Assembly (NCBI GenBank): GCA_029339505.1
Contig: JAQISU010000179.1
Coordinates: forward strand, 16,554,001 to 16,618,000
Direction: 5' to 3'
Length of the DNA: 64,000 nt
DNA from: Unio delphinus
Taxonomy: Eukaryota > Mollusca > Bivalvia > Unionida > Unionidae
Part shown: piece by piece, positions 1 to 7,090 of the stretch
Layout: each line of letters starts with the position of its first letter
Numbering within the stretch: position 1 is the stretch's first letter
Position numbers and translations under genes: made by a program
The notes under the pieces: generated by a model
Database searches by the model: none
The model's input: only the letters and a program-made list of their open reading frames with translations
What the model was told of the DNA's origin: nothing

Positions 1-63
1 GGAATAACCAAAACGGCGATTTCAAAAAAGACAGGACAGAAAATTTGATTTAGTTATGTCTAA
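1..63 (+). pseudogene. 3' end of HNH homing-type endonuclease gene (copy A)
   Basis: The 3' end matches the end of the HNH/NUMOD gene at 54216-54707 in copy B, with the same final codons and terminal TAA at 61-63. Copy A has an in-frame TGA at 46-48, four codons before the normal stop, where copy B has AAA. The further upstream residues also differ. The final TAA overlaps the ATG of the next gene (TAATG). Only about 20 codons are visible, so how intact the rest is cannot be judged. Confidence 0.55.
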
Positions 64-464
64 TGCGTCATATTTTTCATTTAGAAATATATAATTGTTA
101 TAGAATAATGAATTCTGAAAACATGAATAGCATCATATCCGAGATTTCAAAATTGAAAAGTTGGGATATTGAACTATCAGATGGTTTAAATCCTGATCAA
201 ATCATGTCTGATTTTCAGGACATAGAATACGGAGTTAACAACAATAAATACATGCTACCAAAGAAGTATGCGCTCATCAAAAGAATTCAGAATTCTATTA
301 AGGACTCTCTCGCATTTTCCAGTGACGTAAGTGTATTCGCTCCGTTGTATACCATCGTAGAACGAATACGAAAAGAATTGGGGTACGAATACGAATTGAA
401 AAAGGAGGTTAATTCTAAAGTTAGAAACCTACGGGCGTTAATTCAAGAAAATGAACAATTTTGA
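63..464 (+). CDS. conserved Polinton protein of unknown function, 133 aa (copy A)
   Basis: I do not recognise a family. The protein is mostly helical-looking and hydrophilic, with no evident membrane segment or metal site. The copy B version (53815-54216) is near-identical in sequence and identical in length, which supports a real gene. A second ATG at codon 15 (position 105) begins the part that looks most protein-like, so the true start could be either. It lies between the HNH gene and the large intergenic region that holds the dyad promoter-like element, and reads in the direction of the structural block. Confidence 0.65.
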   Translation: MRHIFHLEIYNCYRIMNSENMNSIISEISKLKSWDIELSDGLNPDQIMSDFQDIEYGVNNNKYMLPKKYALIKRIQNSIKDSLAFSSDVSVFAPLYTIVERIRKELGYEYELKKEVNSKVRNLRALIQENEQF

Positions 465-602
465 TTGACCAACCATTTATCATTATTTGATTGTGACCGT
501 CCCTCAGAGAGATTTTAATTTTTTTTTAGCATTTTTTGATTAAAACTGTTGAAATCAGTGAATAAAAAATTGATGGCTGGTTCGGATTGATCAAGGGAAA
601 AG

Positions 603-654
603 TGTGGAAAGTGTCATAATTATTATTTTATATACAATTTGGACACTTTCCACA
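603..654 (+). promoter_or_regulatory. perfect 13-bp dyad around a TATA core upstream of the structural block (copy A)
   Basis: TGTGGAAAGTGTC at 603-615 is exactly inverted at 642-654. The 26-bp spacer is AT-rich and contains TATATA. The element sits about 100 bases upstream of the first gene of the structural block. Copy B has the same layout at 53612-53664 with a closely similar spacer, but its arms have a different sequence and are still perfectly inverted. A promoter or operator role is inferred from position and the TATA core. The rest of the 465-756 gap shows a conserved stretch near 495-520 that is tandemly duplicated in copy B, and otherwise no gene. Confidence 0.6.
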
Positions 655-756
655 TCAATGATAGAGATGTTAAAACACTTCCATGACCATCCGATGGTGT
701 TAGGTCGGGATTGAAAAATTGTTTTGCAATTGAAAAATTGTTTCTGATTTTAAATA

Positions 757-1746
757 ATGGTCAATGAAGCATTAACAACCCGATTGGCTCGTGAACGACT
801 GGATGCAATCAGGAGATTTGTACCAATTCGTGACTCTGTACGGAATAAACTACAACAACGACAGAGTCTTCAGACTGATTTTGCTATGGGATCCGAAGAA
901 TTGTTTAAACCAGTAACCACAGCAACGAAGGGGATAGAGCGTGCTATACTGGGAGATGTTCCCGAGACGGGAAAATCTGTTATTGGTGAACTCGAAAAAA
1001 TAGCGAAAACTGAACAAACAGAACAAATAGAACAAATAGAATCAAAAAGAACAGTTGATGATTTACGCGTGAGATTTACCGAGACCGGGTTAGCAGCAAT
1101 TGATGAGACTAAACTAGCAGATATTCCTGCGCTTGTTGTTACGACTTATGAAAACAGAAAAAAAATGTTGAAACCAGAACATCATAAATATGTTAGAAAT
1201 ATAACTCACTGGGCTGATATATTCTATAAGATCAAAACTGAAAAAAGTCAAATTAAGACAGATAGTCCATCATACAATGGATATATCAATGCGGTGGGTA
1301 ACGTGTATAAACGATTTGAAGAACAAAAACAAAAACAAAAACCACCAAAATTGCAAAGGCGGCGACAGCAACCTGCAAAGAAACTACTCTACTCACCTAA
1401 AAAACAACTACCACCTGATGATGATATTCTTGATTATTTACAAAAAGCCAATTTAGACGAAATGGAAAAAAGGGATGAAGCAACTGGTTATAGCGGAAGT
1501 GGATTGCAAGATTCCAGTGAGAATCCAAGGATTGGAAACTCAAAGAGTTTCTGCCCTGGTAGTGTTATCAATGATATATCACGATTAGAAGTTCTTGTAG
1601 GAGGTTTCCGAGCTGGAAATAACTCACCGGAAATAATTAATGAAGCAGCTGATATCTGTAGACGATTATTTCAGGGTGGTATCATGGATATCAAAACATA
1701 TCGAGATTTCATTGACGAGTTAGTAGAGGATTATCACAGTGATTAA
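757..1746 (+). CDS. conserved Polinton virion-block protein of unknown function, 329 aa (copy A)
   Basis: It starts at ATG 757 (MVNEAL...). The N-terminal 200 residues are charged and helix-rich. A basic, proline-containing linker follows (about 190-225), then an acidic patch, and a C-terminal block of about 55 residues containing RAGNNSPEIINEA that looks like the best-conserved part. From memory, similar C-terminal blocks occur in animal Polinton proteins, possibly a minor capsid component; that is inference. It is first in the structural run and ends just before an AACGCTAGCGTT palindrome. The copy B homologue (52521-53489) is interrupted by a TGA. The codons near residue 255 differ between copies, and copy B has a short palindrome there. 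Confidence 0.75.
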   Translation: MVNEALTTRLARERLDAIRRFVPIRDSVRNKLQQRQSLQTDFAMGSEELFKPVTTATKGIERAILGDVPETGKSVIGELEKIAKTEQTEQIEQIESKRTVDDLRVRFTETGLAAIDETKLADIPALVVTTYENRKKMLKPEHHKYVRNITHWADIFYKIKTEKSQIKTDSPSYNGYINAVGNVYKRFEEQKQKQKPPKLQRRRQQPAKKLLYSPKKQLPPDDDILDYLQKANLDEMEKRDEATGYSGSGLQDSSENPRIGNSKSFCPGSVINDISRLEVLVGGFRAGNNSPEIINEAADICRRLFQGGIMDIKTYRDFIDELVEDYHSD

Positions 1747-1763
1747 TCACCGGGATTGAATAA

Positions 1764-1777
1764 AAACGCTAGCGTTT
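1764..1777. repeat. palindrome AAACGCTAGCGTTT after the 329-aa gene
   Basis: A perfect 14-bp palindrome 17 bases past the stop codon at 1746. The same sequence occurs at 6354-6367, at 52503-52516 (copy B, equivalent place) and inside the polymerase-helicase gene at 57907-57920. A variant, ACACTAGTGT, occurs at 48224-48239 and 52734-52745. Its position between genes suggests a 3'-end or processing signal, but that is not shown. Confidence 0.6.
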
Positions 1778-1808
1778 CCAATTGAAAAATGGTTTCTGAT
1801 TTCAAATA

Positions 1809-2255
1809 ATGATCATACACTACAATCATGATAAACCAACCCCCGTCTACGTAGTTAATTCACGGTTTCCAGTTTATAGAGCATACTACGGAGATGGTTT
1901 AGGCAATACCATTGCAGGGTTATTTGCGAGAATGGCTCCAAAAGTGATGCCGTTGGCTAAACAACTAGGAATGAAAGCAATTGAAGTTATTCGTGATAAG
2001 GGTATTGGTGCTGTTGGAGATCTTGCTGGAAAAGCGTTTTCAGCCGCGAAGAATAAATTAACATCATTAGTGAAATCACGAAGTGATTTACGAAAAAAGA
2101 AACCGTTACCGTCTACAGCGGAAATGCCTGCAAGTGTTAGTAAAATAATAAATAACGCAGTAGACGAAAAATTAGCGTCGATGGCTTTAACTTCCGACCA
2201 AAGCAATATTGCAAATATGATAGCAGGAAGCGGCTTTAAAAAACTACGTCGGTGA
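1809..2255 (+). CDS. pVI-like minor virion protein, 148 aa (copy A)
   Basis: A small, basic protein. After an N-terminal tail, residues 27-60 contain GDGLGNTIAGLF and a long alanine/lysine amphipathic stretch of the type seen in adenovirus pVI and pX-like proteins of adintoviruses. It has a basic patch around 90-102 (RKKK) and ends GSGFKKLRR. The glycine-rich GDGLG could be a maturation cleavage site for the protease encoded downstream; that is inference. Copy B (52046-52471) is 141 aa, with a small deletion in the middle. The stop codon is part of a near-palindrome (2253-2273) conserved in both copies. Confidence 0.65.
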   Translation: MIIHYNHDKPTPVYVVNSRFPVYRAYYGDGLGNTIAGLFARMAPKVMPLAKQLGMKAIEVIRDKGIGAVGDLAGKAFSAAKNKLTSLVKSRSDLRKKKPLPSTAEMPASVSKIINNAVDEKLASMALTSDQSNIANMIAGSGFKKLRR

Positions 2256-2273
2256 AAATCGTTTATGATTTCA
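2253..2273 (+). terminator. hairpin overlapping the stop codon of the pVI-like gene
   Basis: A near-perfect inverted repeat beginning with the stop codon itself; GAAAATC and GATTTC form the stem. It is conserved in copy B at the same place (about 52028-52048). It belongs to a GAAATCG/CGATTTC hairpin family that recurs at or near 3' ends of the structural genes. A transcript-end signal, as in the palindrome-directed polyadenylation known in mimiviruses, is a hypothesis only. Confidence 0.45.
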
Positions 2274-2301
2274 CGATTTAGACTCTGATAAATAGAATAA
2301 A

Positions 2302-3705
2302 ATGTTCAAAAAATCACATGATCCGGCGTTTGATATAGACGCTCCAGTTGGCAAGGATGATTCTGTACGTGATTATCAATATTACGCTTATCATGCGATA
2401 GACGCAAATAGTCGATCGCGAATTGAACTTCAAGTCCATGATACCAGTAAATACTTTTTGCCTTGTGAAGCGTTTATTGAAGTAGAAGGAGAACTTGTAA
2501 CAGCTGGTGGAGCACTATATCCAGGTGATACTCAAGTAGGTTTTGTCAATAATGGTATTATGGCGTTATTTGAGAGTGCAAGATATCTCATTGATGGAAA
2601 AGAAATCGAGTCGATAGATCGCGATGTTGATGTGGCTACAACAATAATTGGGTTAGCAAGATATTCTGATGATTATACAAGATCAGCAGGACCTTCTATG
2701 ATGTTTGCAAAAGATGTTACAAATAACGCTGGAGGAAAACAATTTGTTGTAAGACGACCAAAAAAACGTGATAATAGTGATGCTGAGGTCGAGGATATGA
2801 TTATAAACAACGACGTTAATTTCAATCTAGGAGCTGCAATACGAAACTCAATGTTGGGATTAGAGCGTAAACCATTTTCATGCGCGATTCCACTGCATCA
2901 TATATTTGGATTCTGTAGAAACGTCCGAAAAGTTATCTACGGGGCGAAGCATACAGTAGCGCTTGTACGAAAGGGTGATGATAATGACGCAATTTGGAGG
3001 ATTCCAGCAAACCCAGCTGCAGATCATGTAAATGATGATGCCGGTAAAGTCAATTTAACAAAAATATCATTGTGGATGCCAGTGTTGACTCCAGCAATCA
3101 CCGCAGAAGAACGATTACTATCATTTATGGACCAAGGAGGAAAATCGTTGTTGAGTTGGTTAACCGTGAGTACAGATGTTAAACAATCAAATCTCACCGG
3201 GTTATTCACATGGAATCTAGCATCAAAACAAGGTGTTACTGCGCCACGTCATATATTTGTAGCGTTACAAGATAACAAAAGAGTTGGAGATCAACGTTTC
3301 AGTCATATGATATTTGATCAATTAGGTGTGAAAGACGTCTCACTAAGAATAAATGGCCAACAAGAACCATCCGAGGATATACAACTTAATTACAAAGATA
3401 ATCATATTGCACGTGTGTATCATCGTCTATTGTCATTTATGGCACGCGATCAAAATGTTGATACTGGTTTGCAAATATCACAATACGATTTTAAAAATCT
3501 TTATCCGATCTATTATTTCTCACTGGAACATCTCGATTTAACAAGACAGTCTGTTGTTGATATACATTTTAGAGCTAATGTAAATAAGCCTGATGCTATT
3601 GATAATTATAGAGCGATTGCTGTCATTCTCAGCGACAAATCAATGCTACTCGAAGGTGTTGGAGGAAGAATGAGAGTGGTAGATGCCCCAGTAGAAAATC
3701 TTTGA
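2302..3705 (+). CDS. major capsid protein, Polinton type, 467 aa (copy A)
   Basis: This should form the main capsomer of the virion. The length, the polar N-terminus leading into DDSVRDYQYYAY, the conserved RYLIDGKEIESIDRD, the SRSRIELQVHD strand and the C-terminal LLEGVGGRMRVVDAP fit the double jelly-roll capsid proteins of animal Polintons, which appear in animal databases as F54H12.2-like proteins. This is family resemblance by eye; no structure was computed. It sits between the pVI-like and pX-like genes, the usual capsid neighbourhood. Against copy B (50596-51999, also 467 aa) most of the chain is nearly the same, but residues about 140-200 and 235-250 differ strongly and probably form exposed loops. 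ATG follows an AT-rich leader. Confidence 0.85.
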   Translation: MFKKSHDPAFDIDAPVGKDDSVRDYQYYAYHAIDANSRSRIELQVHDTSKYFLPCEAFIEVEGELVTAGGALYPGDTQVGFVNNGIMALFESARYLIDGKEIESIDRDVDVATTIIGLARYSDDYTRSAGPSMMFAKDVTNNAGGKQFVVRRPKKRDNSDAEVEDMIINNDVNFNLGAAIRNSMLGLERKPFSCAIPLHHIFGFCRNVRKVIYGAKHTVALVRKGDDNDAIWRIPANPAADHVNDDAGKVNLTKISLWMPVLTPAITAEERLLSFMDQGGKSLLSWLTVSTDVKQSNLTGLFTWNLASKQGVTAPRHIFVALQDNKRVGDQRFSHMIFDQLGVKDVSLRINGQQEPSEDIQLNYKDNHIARVYHRLLSFMARDQNVDTGLQISQYDFKNLYPIYYFSLEHLDLTRQSVVDIHFRANVNKPDAIDNYRAIAVILSDKSMLLEGVGGRMRVVDAPVENL

Positions 3706-3707
3706 TT

Positions 3708-3726
3708 GAAATCGTAAACGATTTTC
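3708..3726 (+). terminator. hairpin after the major capsid gene (copy A only)
   Basis: AAATCGT (3709-3715) pairs with ACGATTT (3718-3724) two bases later. It starts three bases after the MCP stop. Copy B lacks the second arm, so this unit is present in one copy and absent in the other. Confidence 0.5.
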
Positions 3727-3765
3727 TTGATTTTTCATTGAATTAGAATCAATCAATTATATATA

Positions 3766-4290
3766 ATGTCATATAGTGTTATTAGTGTTACATTAACTCC
3801 CGGCCAATTAAAAAAATTGCAATCGGAACCAGCTAAACGATGTGGAACCACAATCACGTTGAAACCCAATCAAATGACTGGTGGTGCAAATAAACTATCG
3901 CTGACAACTCGTCAGGTGAAACATTTCAATGATGCACTTGCAGCCAAAAAAGGGGTTCAGATTACTCTCTCTGCGGCTGCTATCAAAAATATGATTAAAA
4001 CAGGCGGTATATTTCCGTTGTTAGCTGCAATTCCAGCATTAATTGCAGCAGCAGCTCCAGCGGTGGCTAAAGCAGCAGCGTTAGGAGCCGTTGGTACTGC
4101 AGCAGGAATGGCACTAAAGAAGGCAACTGGGAAAGGATATAAAAAAAAGGGAAAGGGTCTAAGACTACCAGGAACCCCGTATTCGTGGTACAGCGGGAGA
4201 TTCGTGAACGGATCGGGTCTAAGACTACCAGGAACCCCGTATTCGTGGTACAGCGGAAAGGGTCTAAGACTACCAGGAACGGTTTATTAA
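3766..4290 (+). CDS. pX-like minor virion protein with C-terminal repeats, 174 aa (copy A)
   Basis: The N-terminal half has two related segments (around 8-30 and 44-78), each with an S/T-L-T-xxQ pattern. A very hydrophobic alanine-rich stretch follows (81-118), then a lysine-rich joint (119-131). The tail is GLRLPGTPYSWYSG repeated twice plus a partial third copy (131-174). Proteins of this make-up occur next to the capsid and protease genes in cnidarian and mollusc Polintons. A membrane-active or core role like adenovirus pX/pVI is plausible but inferred. The LPGTP motif recurs at the start of the PLA2 fragment in copy B. In copy B a one-base deletion in the run at 4141-4148 removes the repeat tail. 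Confidence 0.7.
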   Translation: MSYSVISVTLTPGQLKKLQSEPAKRCGTTITLKPNQMTGGANKLSLTTRQVKHFNDALAAKKGVQITLSAAAIKNMIKTGGIFPLLAAIPALIAAAAPAVAKAAALGAVGTAAGMALKKATGKGYKKKGKGLRLPGTPYSWYSGRFVNGSGLRLPGTPYSWYSGKGLRLPGTVY

Positions 4291-4301
4291 TTGAGGAATC
4301 G

Positions 4302-4766
4302 ATGGTTCCTATGTCCAATTTTGATTTAATGGATGCGGCTAAAAAACTAGTGATTAAAAATTTCAGAGGTGTTTTTATGAAAGATCAATTACCACATCAA
4401 CCAAACAAAACTGAAACAGGTATTATTAATCTCGATAACAGCACCGGACCTGGAACTCACTGGGTTGCATACGCTATTGATCCACATGGGATTGTCTATT
4501 TTGATTCATATGGATTAGCCCCACCAAAAGAGTTTATGCGGTATATAAAAACCCTTCCAATGAAGACTTGGTATTCTACGCTACCAACACAAACGATGAT
4601 TGACCCACCAATATGTGGCAGCGAAGTATTAAATGTCCTTGACGCTATTTCTAACTCCTTGAGTAACCCAAGCGGAAAACCACCACATGTTGTCGTTAAT
4701 GAATACACTAGTAATCGCTGGAGAAAATCGAAGATTTTTCAACGAAGTCGTCAAAAACGATTTTAG
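4302..4766 (+). CDS. adenain-like cysteine protease (maturation protease), ~151 aa (copy A)
   Basis: Numbering from the ATG at 4311, the catalytic set of the adenovirus/Polinton Ulp1-type protease is visible: His50 in GTHWVAYAID, Asp65 in VYFDSYG, Gln94 and Cys102 in PPICGSEVLNVL. It should cleave virion precursors such as the pVI-like and pX-like neighbours. The gene starts just after the pX-like stop at 4288-4290; ATG 4302 and ATG 4311 are both possible, and the 4311 ATG is conserved in copy B. The last 20 residues differ from copy B because a hairpin-like stretch (4724-4762) has been expanded here. In copy B the gene is frameshifted near its start. Confidence 0.85.
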   Translation: MVPMSNFDLMDAAKKLVIKNFRGVFMKDQLPHQPNKTETGIINLDNSTGPGTHWVAYAIDPHGIVYFDSYGLAPPKEFMRYIKTLPMKTWYSTLPTQTMIDPPICGSEVLNVLDAISNSLSNPSGKPPHVVVNEYTSNRWRKSKIFQRSRQKRF

Positions 4767-4790
4767 AGAGAGAAAGAGTTTTACAATAAC

Positions 4791-6320
4791 ATGATTGATA
4801 TTTGGGGTAGATCTTTGAAACCCAAACCCGATGGCACTGCACCACCTGATTCTGTCAAGGATGTAAAAAAAATAATTGAAGATGAAATCGCTGAGACGTT
4901 GAACTTAACAAATGTTGATCCTAATGAAATAGTTGTATTTCAAGACAAACAGGGTAAATTGAAATCCAGTGATGTGTCATTGAATGACATTTTGATACGG
5001 CAGCGCGACGCCGCTGAAAACTCTATTGCGCTGTATTCCAACGACGGACGACTTAAACCAGGCGCACTTGTGTCTACGATCACCGACGCGATTGACGCCC
5101 ACAAACGTGATCTGGAGGATTATATACGAGGTTATAATAATTTTCGCAAAAATGTCATACATAAATTCTTTGGAACACCGCTTGTGGTTGGCATGACTCT
5201 CGCTGAAATTAAAAACTATCTATCGCTATTCTTTTTTAACAAGGACGCGGGAAGGATGATGAATGAAAATGAAATCAAGGCAAATTATCTCGAGATTTCT
5301 AAACTAATAGAAGATCAAAAACCCACTAACGACGTCATTGTTAGGTTTTTTGGATCCCCACCTGTGGCAGACTCGACTCTCGCTGAAATCAGTGAGTTTA
5401 TCGGCAAGCACACTCACAATGCCTACATCGCTAATAATTTCTTTGGTGTCCCAGCTACATCTACAATGACTCTCAAAGATATTAATATGTTTATGGTGAG
5501 ACAAACAACACTTAATACCATCGTGGATAAATTTTTAGGGAGAACACCTGTGTCTGAAACCACATCGTTGACAGGCATGACTCTCGCGGAAATTAAAAGC
5601 GCTATTGACGAACAAAAGCTCACAAATGAAATGGTTAATAAGTTCTTTGAGGGCAGTAGCCTCCAAGATATCACGACGAAATTTTCTAACATCGACAACC
5701 ATATTAAAACCCAAGCACTGATTAGAATCAACGAACTTCTGGTTTCATTCTTTTCTAACAAGGAGGAGAGTGGAAAAACAATAGATCCTACCAAAATCAG
5801 GGTAAATTATCTCGATATTTCCGACGATCTTCTTAAACTAAAAGAAAATCAAAAACCAGTCAATGACATTGTTAATAAGTTTTTTGGAACCCCACCTGTG
5901 GCAGTTATGACTCTCGTTGAAATTATTGCGGCTATCAATAAGGTAAAAATTCCACATAGTGTAAGCGTCAATAACATCGTGTACACGGTTGATAGTGGAA
6001 CCTTTGATTGGATCCGGGGAAATGAAAATTATCTTCGTGTTGGCAACAGACATACTGGTGCACCAGGTTGCTACCGACTTACAATAATACATCACCGTAA
6101 ATTTGATTTGGAATTCAGCAACACAGATATCAGCGGTGTTAACACATTGATGTATATACTAGAGAAAATACCAAAACCTCCACCTGCTATACCAATCCCG
6201 CTTACGATTGTTATAAAGAATTCCGACGAGTCTGTGATTAGGGAGTCACTACCCTGGATAATAGAATTTGTATCCGGTGTCCCCTCATCAGATCCTAAAA
6301 CCAGGTCAATAATAGGATAA
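4791..6320 (+). CDS. repetitive fibre-like protein, 509 aa (copy A)
   Basis: N-terminal residues 1-120 form a conserved base. Residues 121-382 are built from about six repeats of the form (N/H)KFFGTPxVxxMTLAEI alternating with longer segments containing FFxNK...NYLxIS. The C-terminal ~125 residues (383-509) form a separate domain beginning near GTFDWIRG. This plan (base, repeated shaft, tip) resembles viral fibres or spikes, but no family is recognised and attachment is inferred. Copy B (48243-49601) shares the base and most repeats, has one repeat fewer, and carries a largely unrelated C-terminal domain. The gene follows the protease and precedes a small membrane protein. Confidence 0.65.
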   Translation: MIDIWGRSLKPKPDGTAPPDSVKDVKKIIEDEIAETLNLTNVDPNEIVVFQDKQGKLKSSDVSLNDILIRQRDAAENSIALYSNDGRLKPGALVSTITDAIDAHKRDLEDYIRGYNNFRKNVIHKFFGTPLVVGMTLAEIKNYLSLFFFNKDAGRMMNENEIKANYLEISKLIEDQKPTNDVIVRFFGSPPVADSTLAEISEFIGKHTHNAYIANNFFGVPATSTMTLKDINMFMVRQTTLNTIVDKFLGRTPVSETTSLTGMTLAEIKSAIDEQKLTNEMVNKFFEGSSLQDITTKFSNIDNHIKTQALIRINELLVSFFSNKEESGKTIDPTKIRVNYLDISDDLLKLKENQKPVNDIVNKFFGTPPVAVMTLVEIIAAINKVKIPHSVSVNNIVYTVDSGTFDWIRGNENYLRVGNRHTGAPGCYRLTIIHHRKFDLEFSNTDISGVNTLMYILEKIPKPPPAIPIPLTIVIKNSDESVIRESLPWIIEFVSGVPSSDPKTRSIIG

Positions 6321-6367
6321 TTGAAAGGAAAATCCTTCGGATTTCACAATTGAAAACGCTAGCGTTT
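6321..6367 (+). repeat. two palindromic units between the fibre-like and membrane-protein genes (copy A)
   Basis: A hairpin with AAATCC/GGATTT arms lies at about 6330-6344, and AAACGCTAGCGTTT lies at 6354-6367, just before the next ATG at 6379. Copy B lacks the first unit. Its version of the second is ACACTAGTGT, still a palindrome. Confidence 0.55.
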
Positions 6368-6378
6368 TTAAAATAACA

Positions 6379-6924
6379 ATGATTTCATCAACGCAATGTC
6401 GCTATGATCAGGTCAGAGAATTTCAGAATAGACTCAAAACCCTCACTGAGGAGTATCAAATAAAAATAAAAAAATACCGACGAAGAATTACCGCAATTGA
6501 TGTTATTATATACTCGGTGTCAAGCGTTCTCACTGGTGCCGGAATAATACTAGCATCTGTTACAATGATTGCCCCGGTCGTAGTTCCAATTTGCATTTCT
6601 GCGGTGGCTACAATCGGGGGTATATCAACCGGGATAGCAAAAAAGATATCATCATGCAGCCAGAGTAAACTGCAGAATTACTTACTTCAATTTCATATTG
6701 CATCAACCGCATACTCGCAATTATCATTGATGATATCGTCGTCACTCGATAATACGATTATATCAGATAGTGAATTCTCAGCGATGGTCAGTATTTTTGA
6801 TTCCGCGATATCGAAATTAGAGCGACAACATGAGTATAATAACAATGACAACACCGATGGAATCAGAAAACACGAACCCAAAAAACAAAATGATCTCAAT
6901 AATATCAACATTACCAGATTGTGA
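6379..6924 (+). CDS. small membrane protein, 181 aa (copy A)
   Basis: A charged N-terminus with a short coiled-coil-like stretch (residues 10-38) precedes two adjacent hydrophobic segments (about 42-65 and 68-85, rich in Ala, Ile, Val and Gly), which suggests a hairpin membrane anchor. The remainder is polar and ends in an Asn/Asp-rich tail. I do not recognise a family. Copy B (47668-48213) has the same length and is nearly identical. The 3' part overlaps a duplicated copy of the start of the next gene, so the tail sequence is shared with an alternative reading frame. Confidence 0.6.
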   Translation: MISSTQCRYDQVREFQNRLKTLTEEYQIKIKKYRRRITAIDVIIYSVSSVLTGAGIILASVTMIAPVVVPICISAVATIGGISTGIAKKISSCSQSKLQNYLLQFHIASTAYSQLSLMISSSLDNTIISDSEFSAMVSIFDSAISKLERQHEYNNNDNTDGIRKHEPKKQNDLNNINITRL

Positions 6925-7090
6925 GTTCTCAGTGATGGTCAGTATTTATGATTCATCGATACCAAAATTAGAAATAAATCATGAGTATAATAACAATGAC
7001 GACACCGATGGAATTACTTCAACGAGTAGTGGAGAACACGAACCCAGTACAAACAAGTATGATATCAATAACATCAACGAATCCAGAATT
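6772..7090 (+). repeat. tandem duplication of a gene-overlap module (~150 bp x 2)
   Basis: The segment from about 6772 is repeated, diverged, from about 6923. Each unit contains the sequence encoding the tail of the 181-aa protein in one frame and the start of the penton-like protein (ATGAGTATAATAACAATGAC) in another. The ATGs are at 6830 and 6981, 151 bases apart, so the duplication changes frame. The second ATG opens the real penton-like gene; the first opens a 112-codon hybrid frame. The same duplication exists in copy B. Confidence 0.7.
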
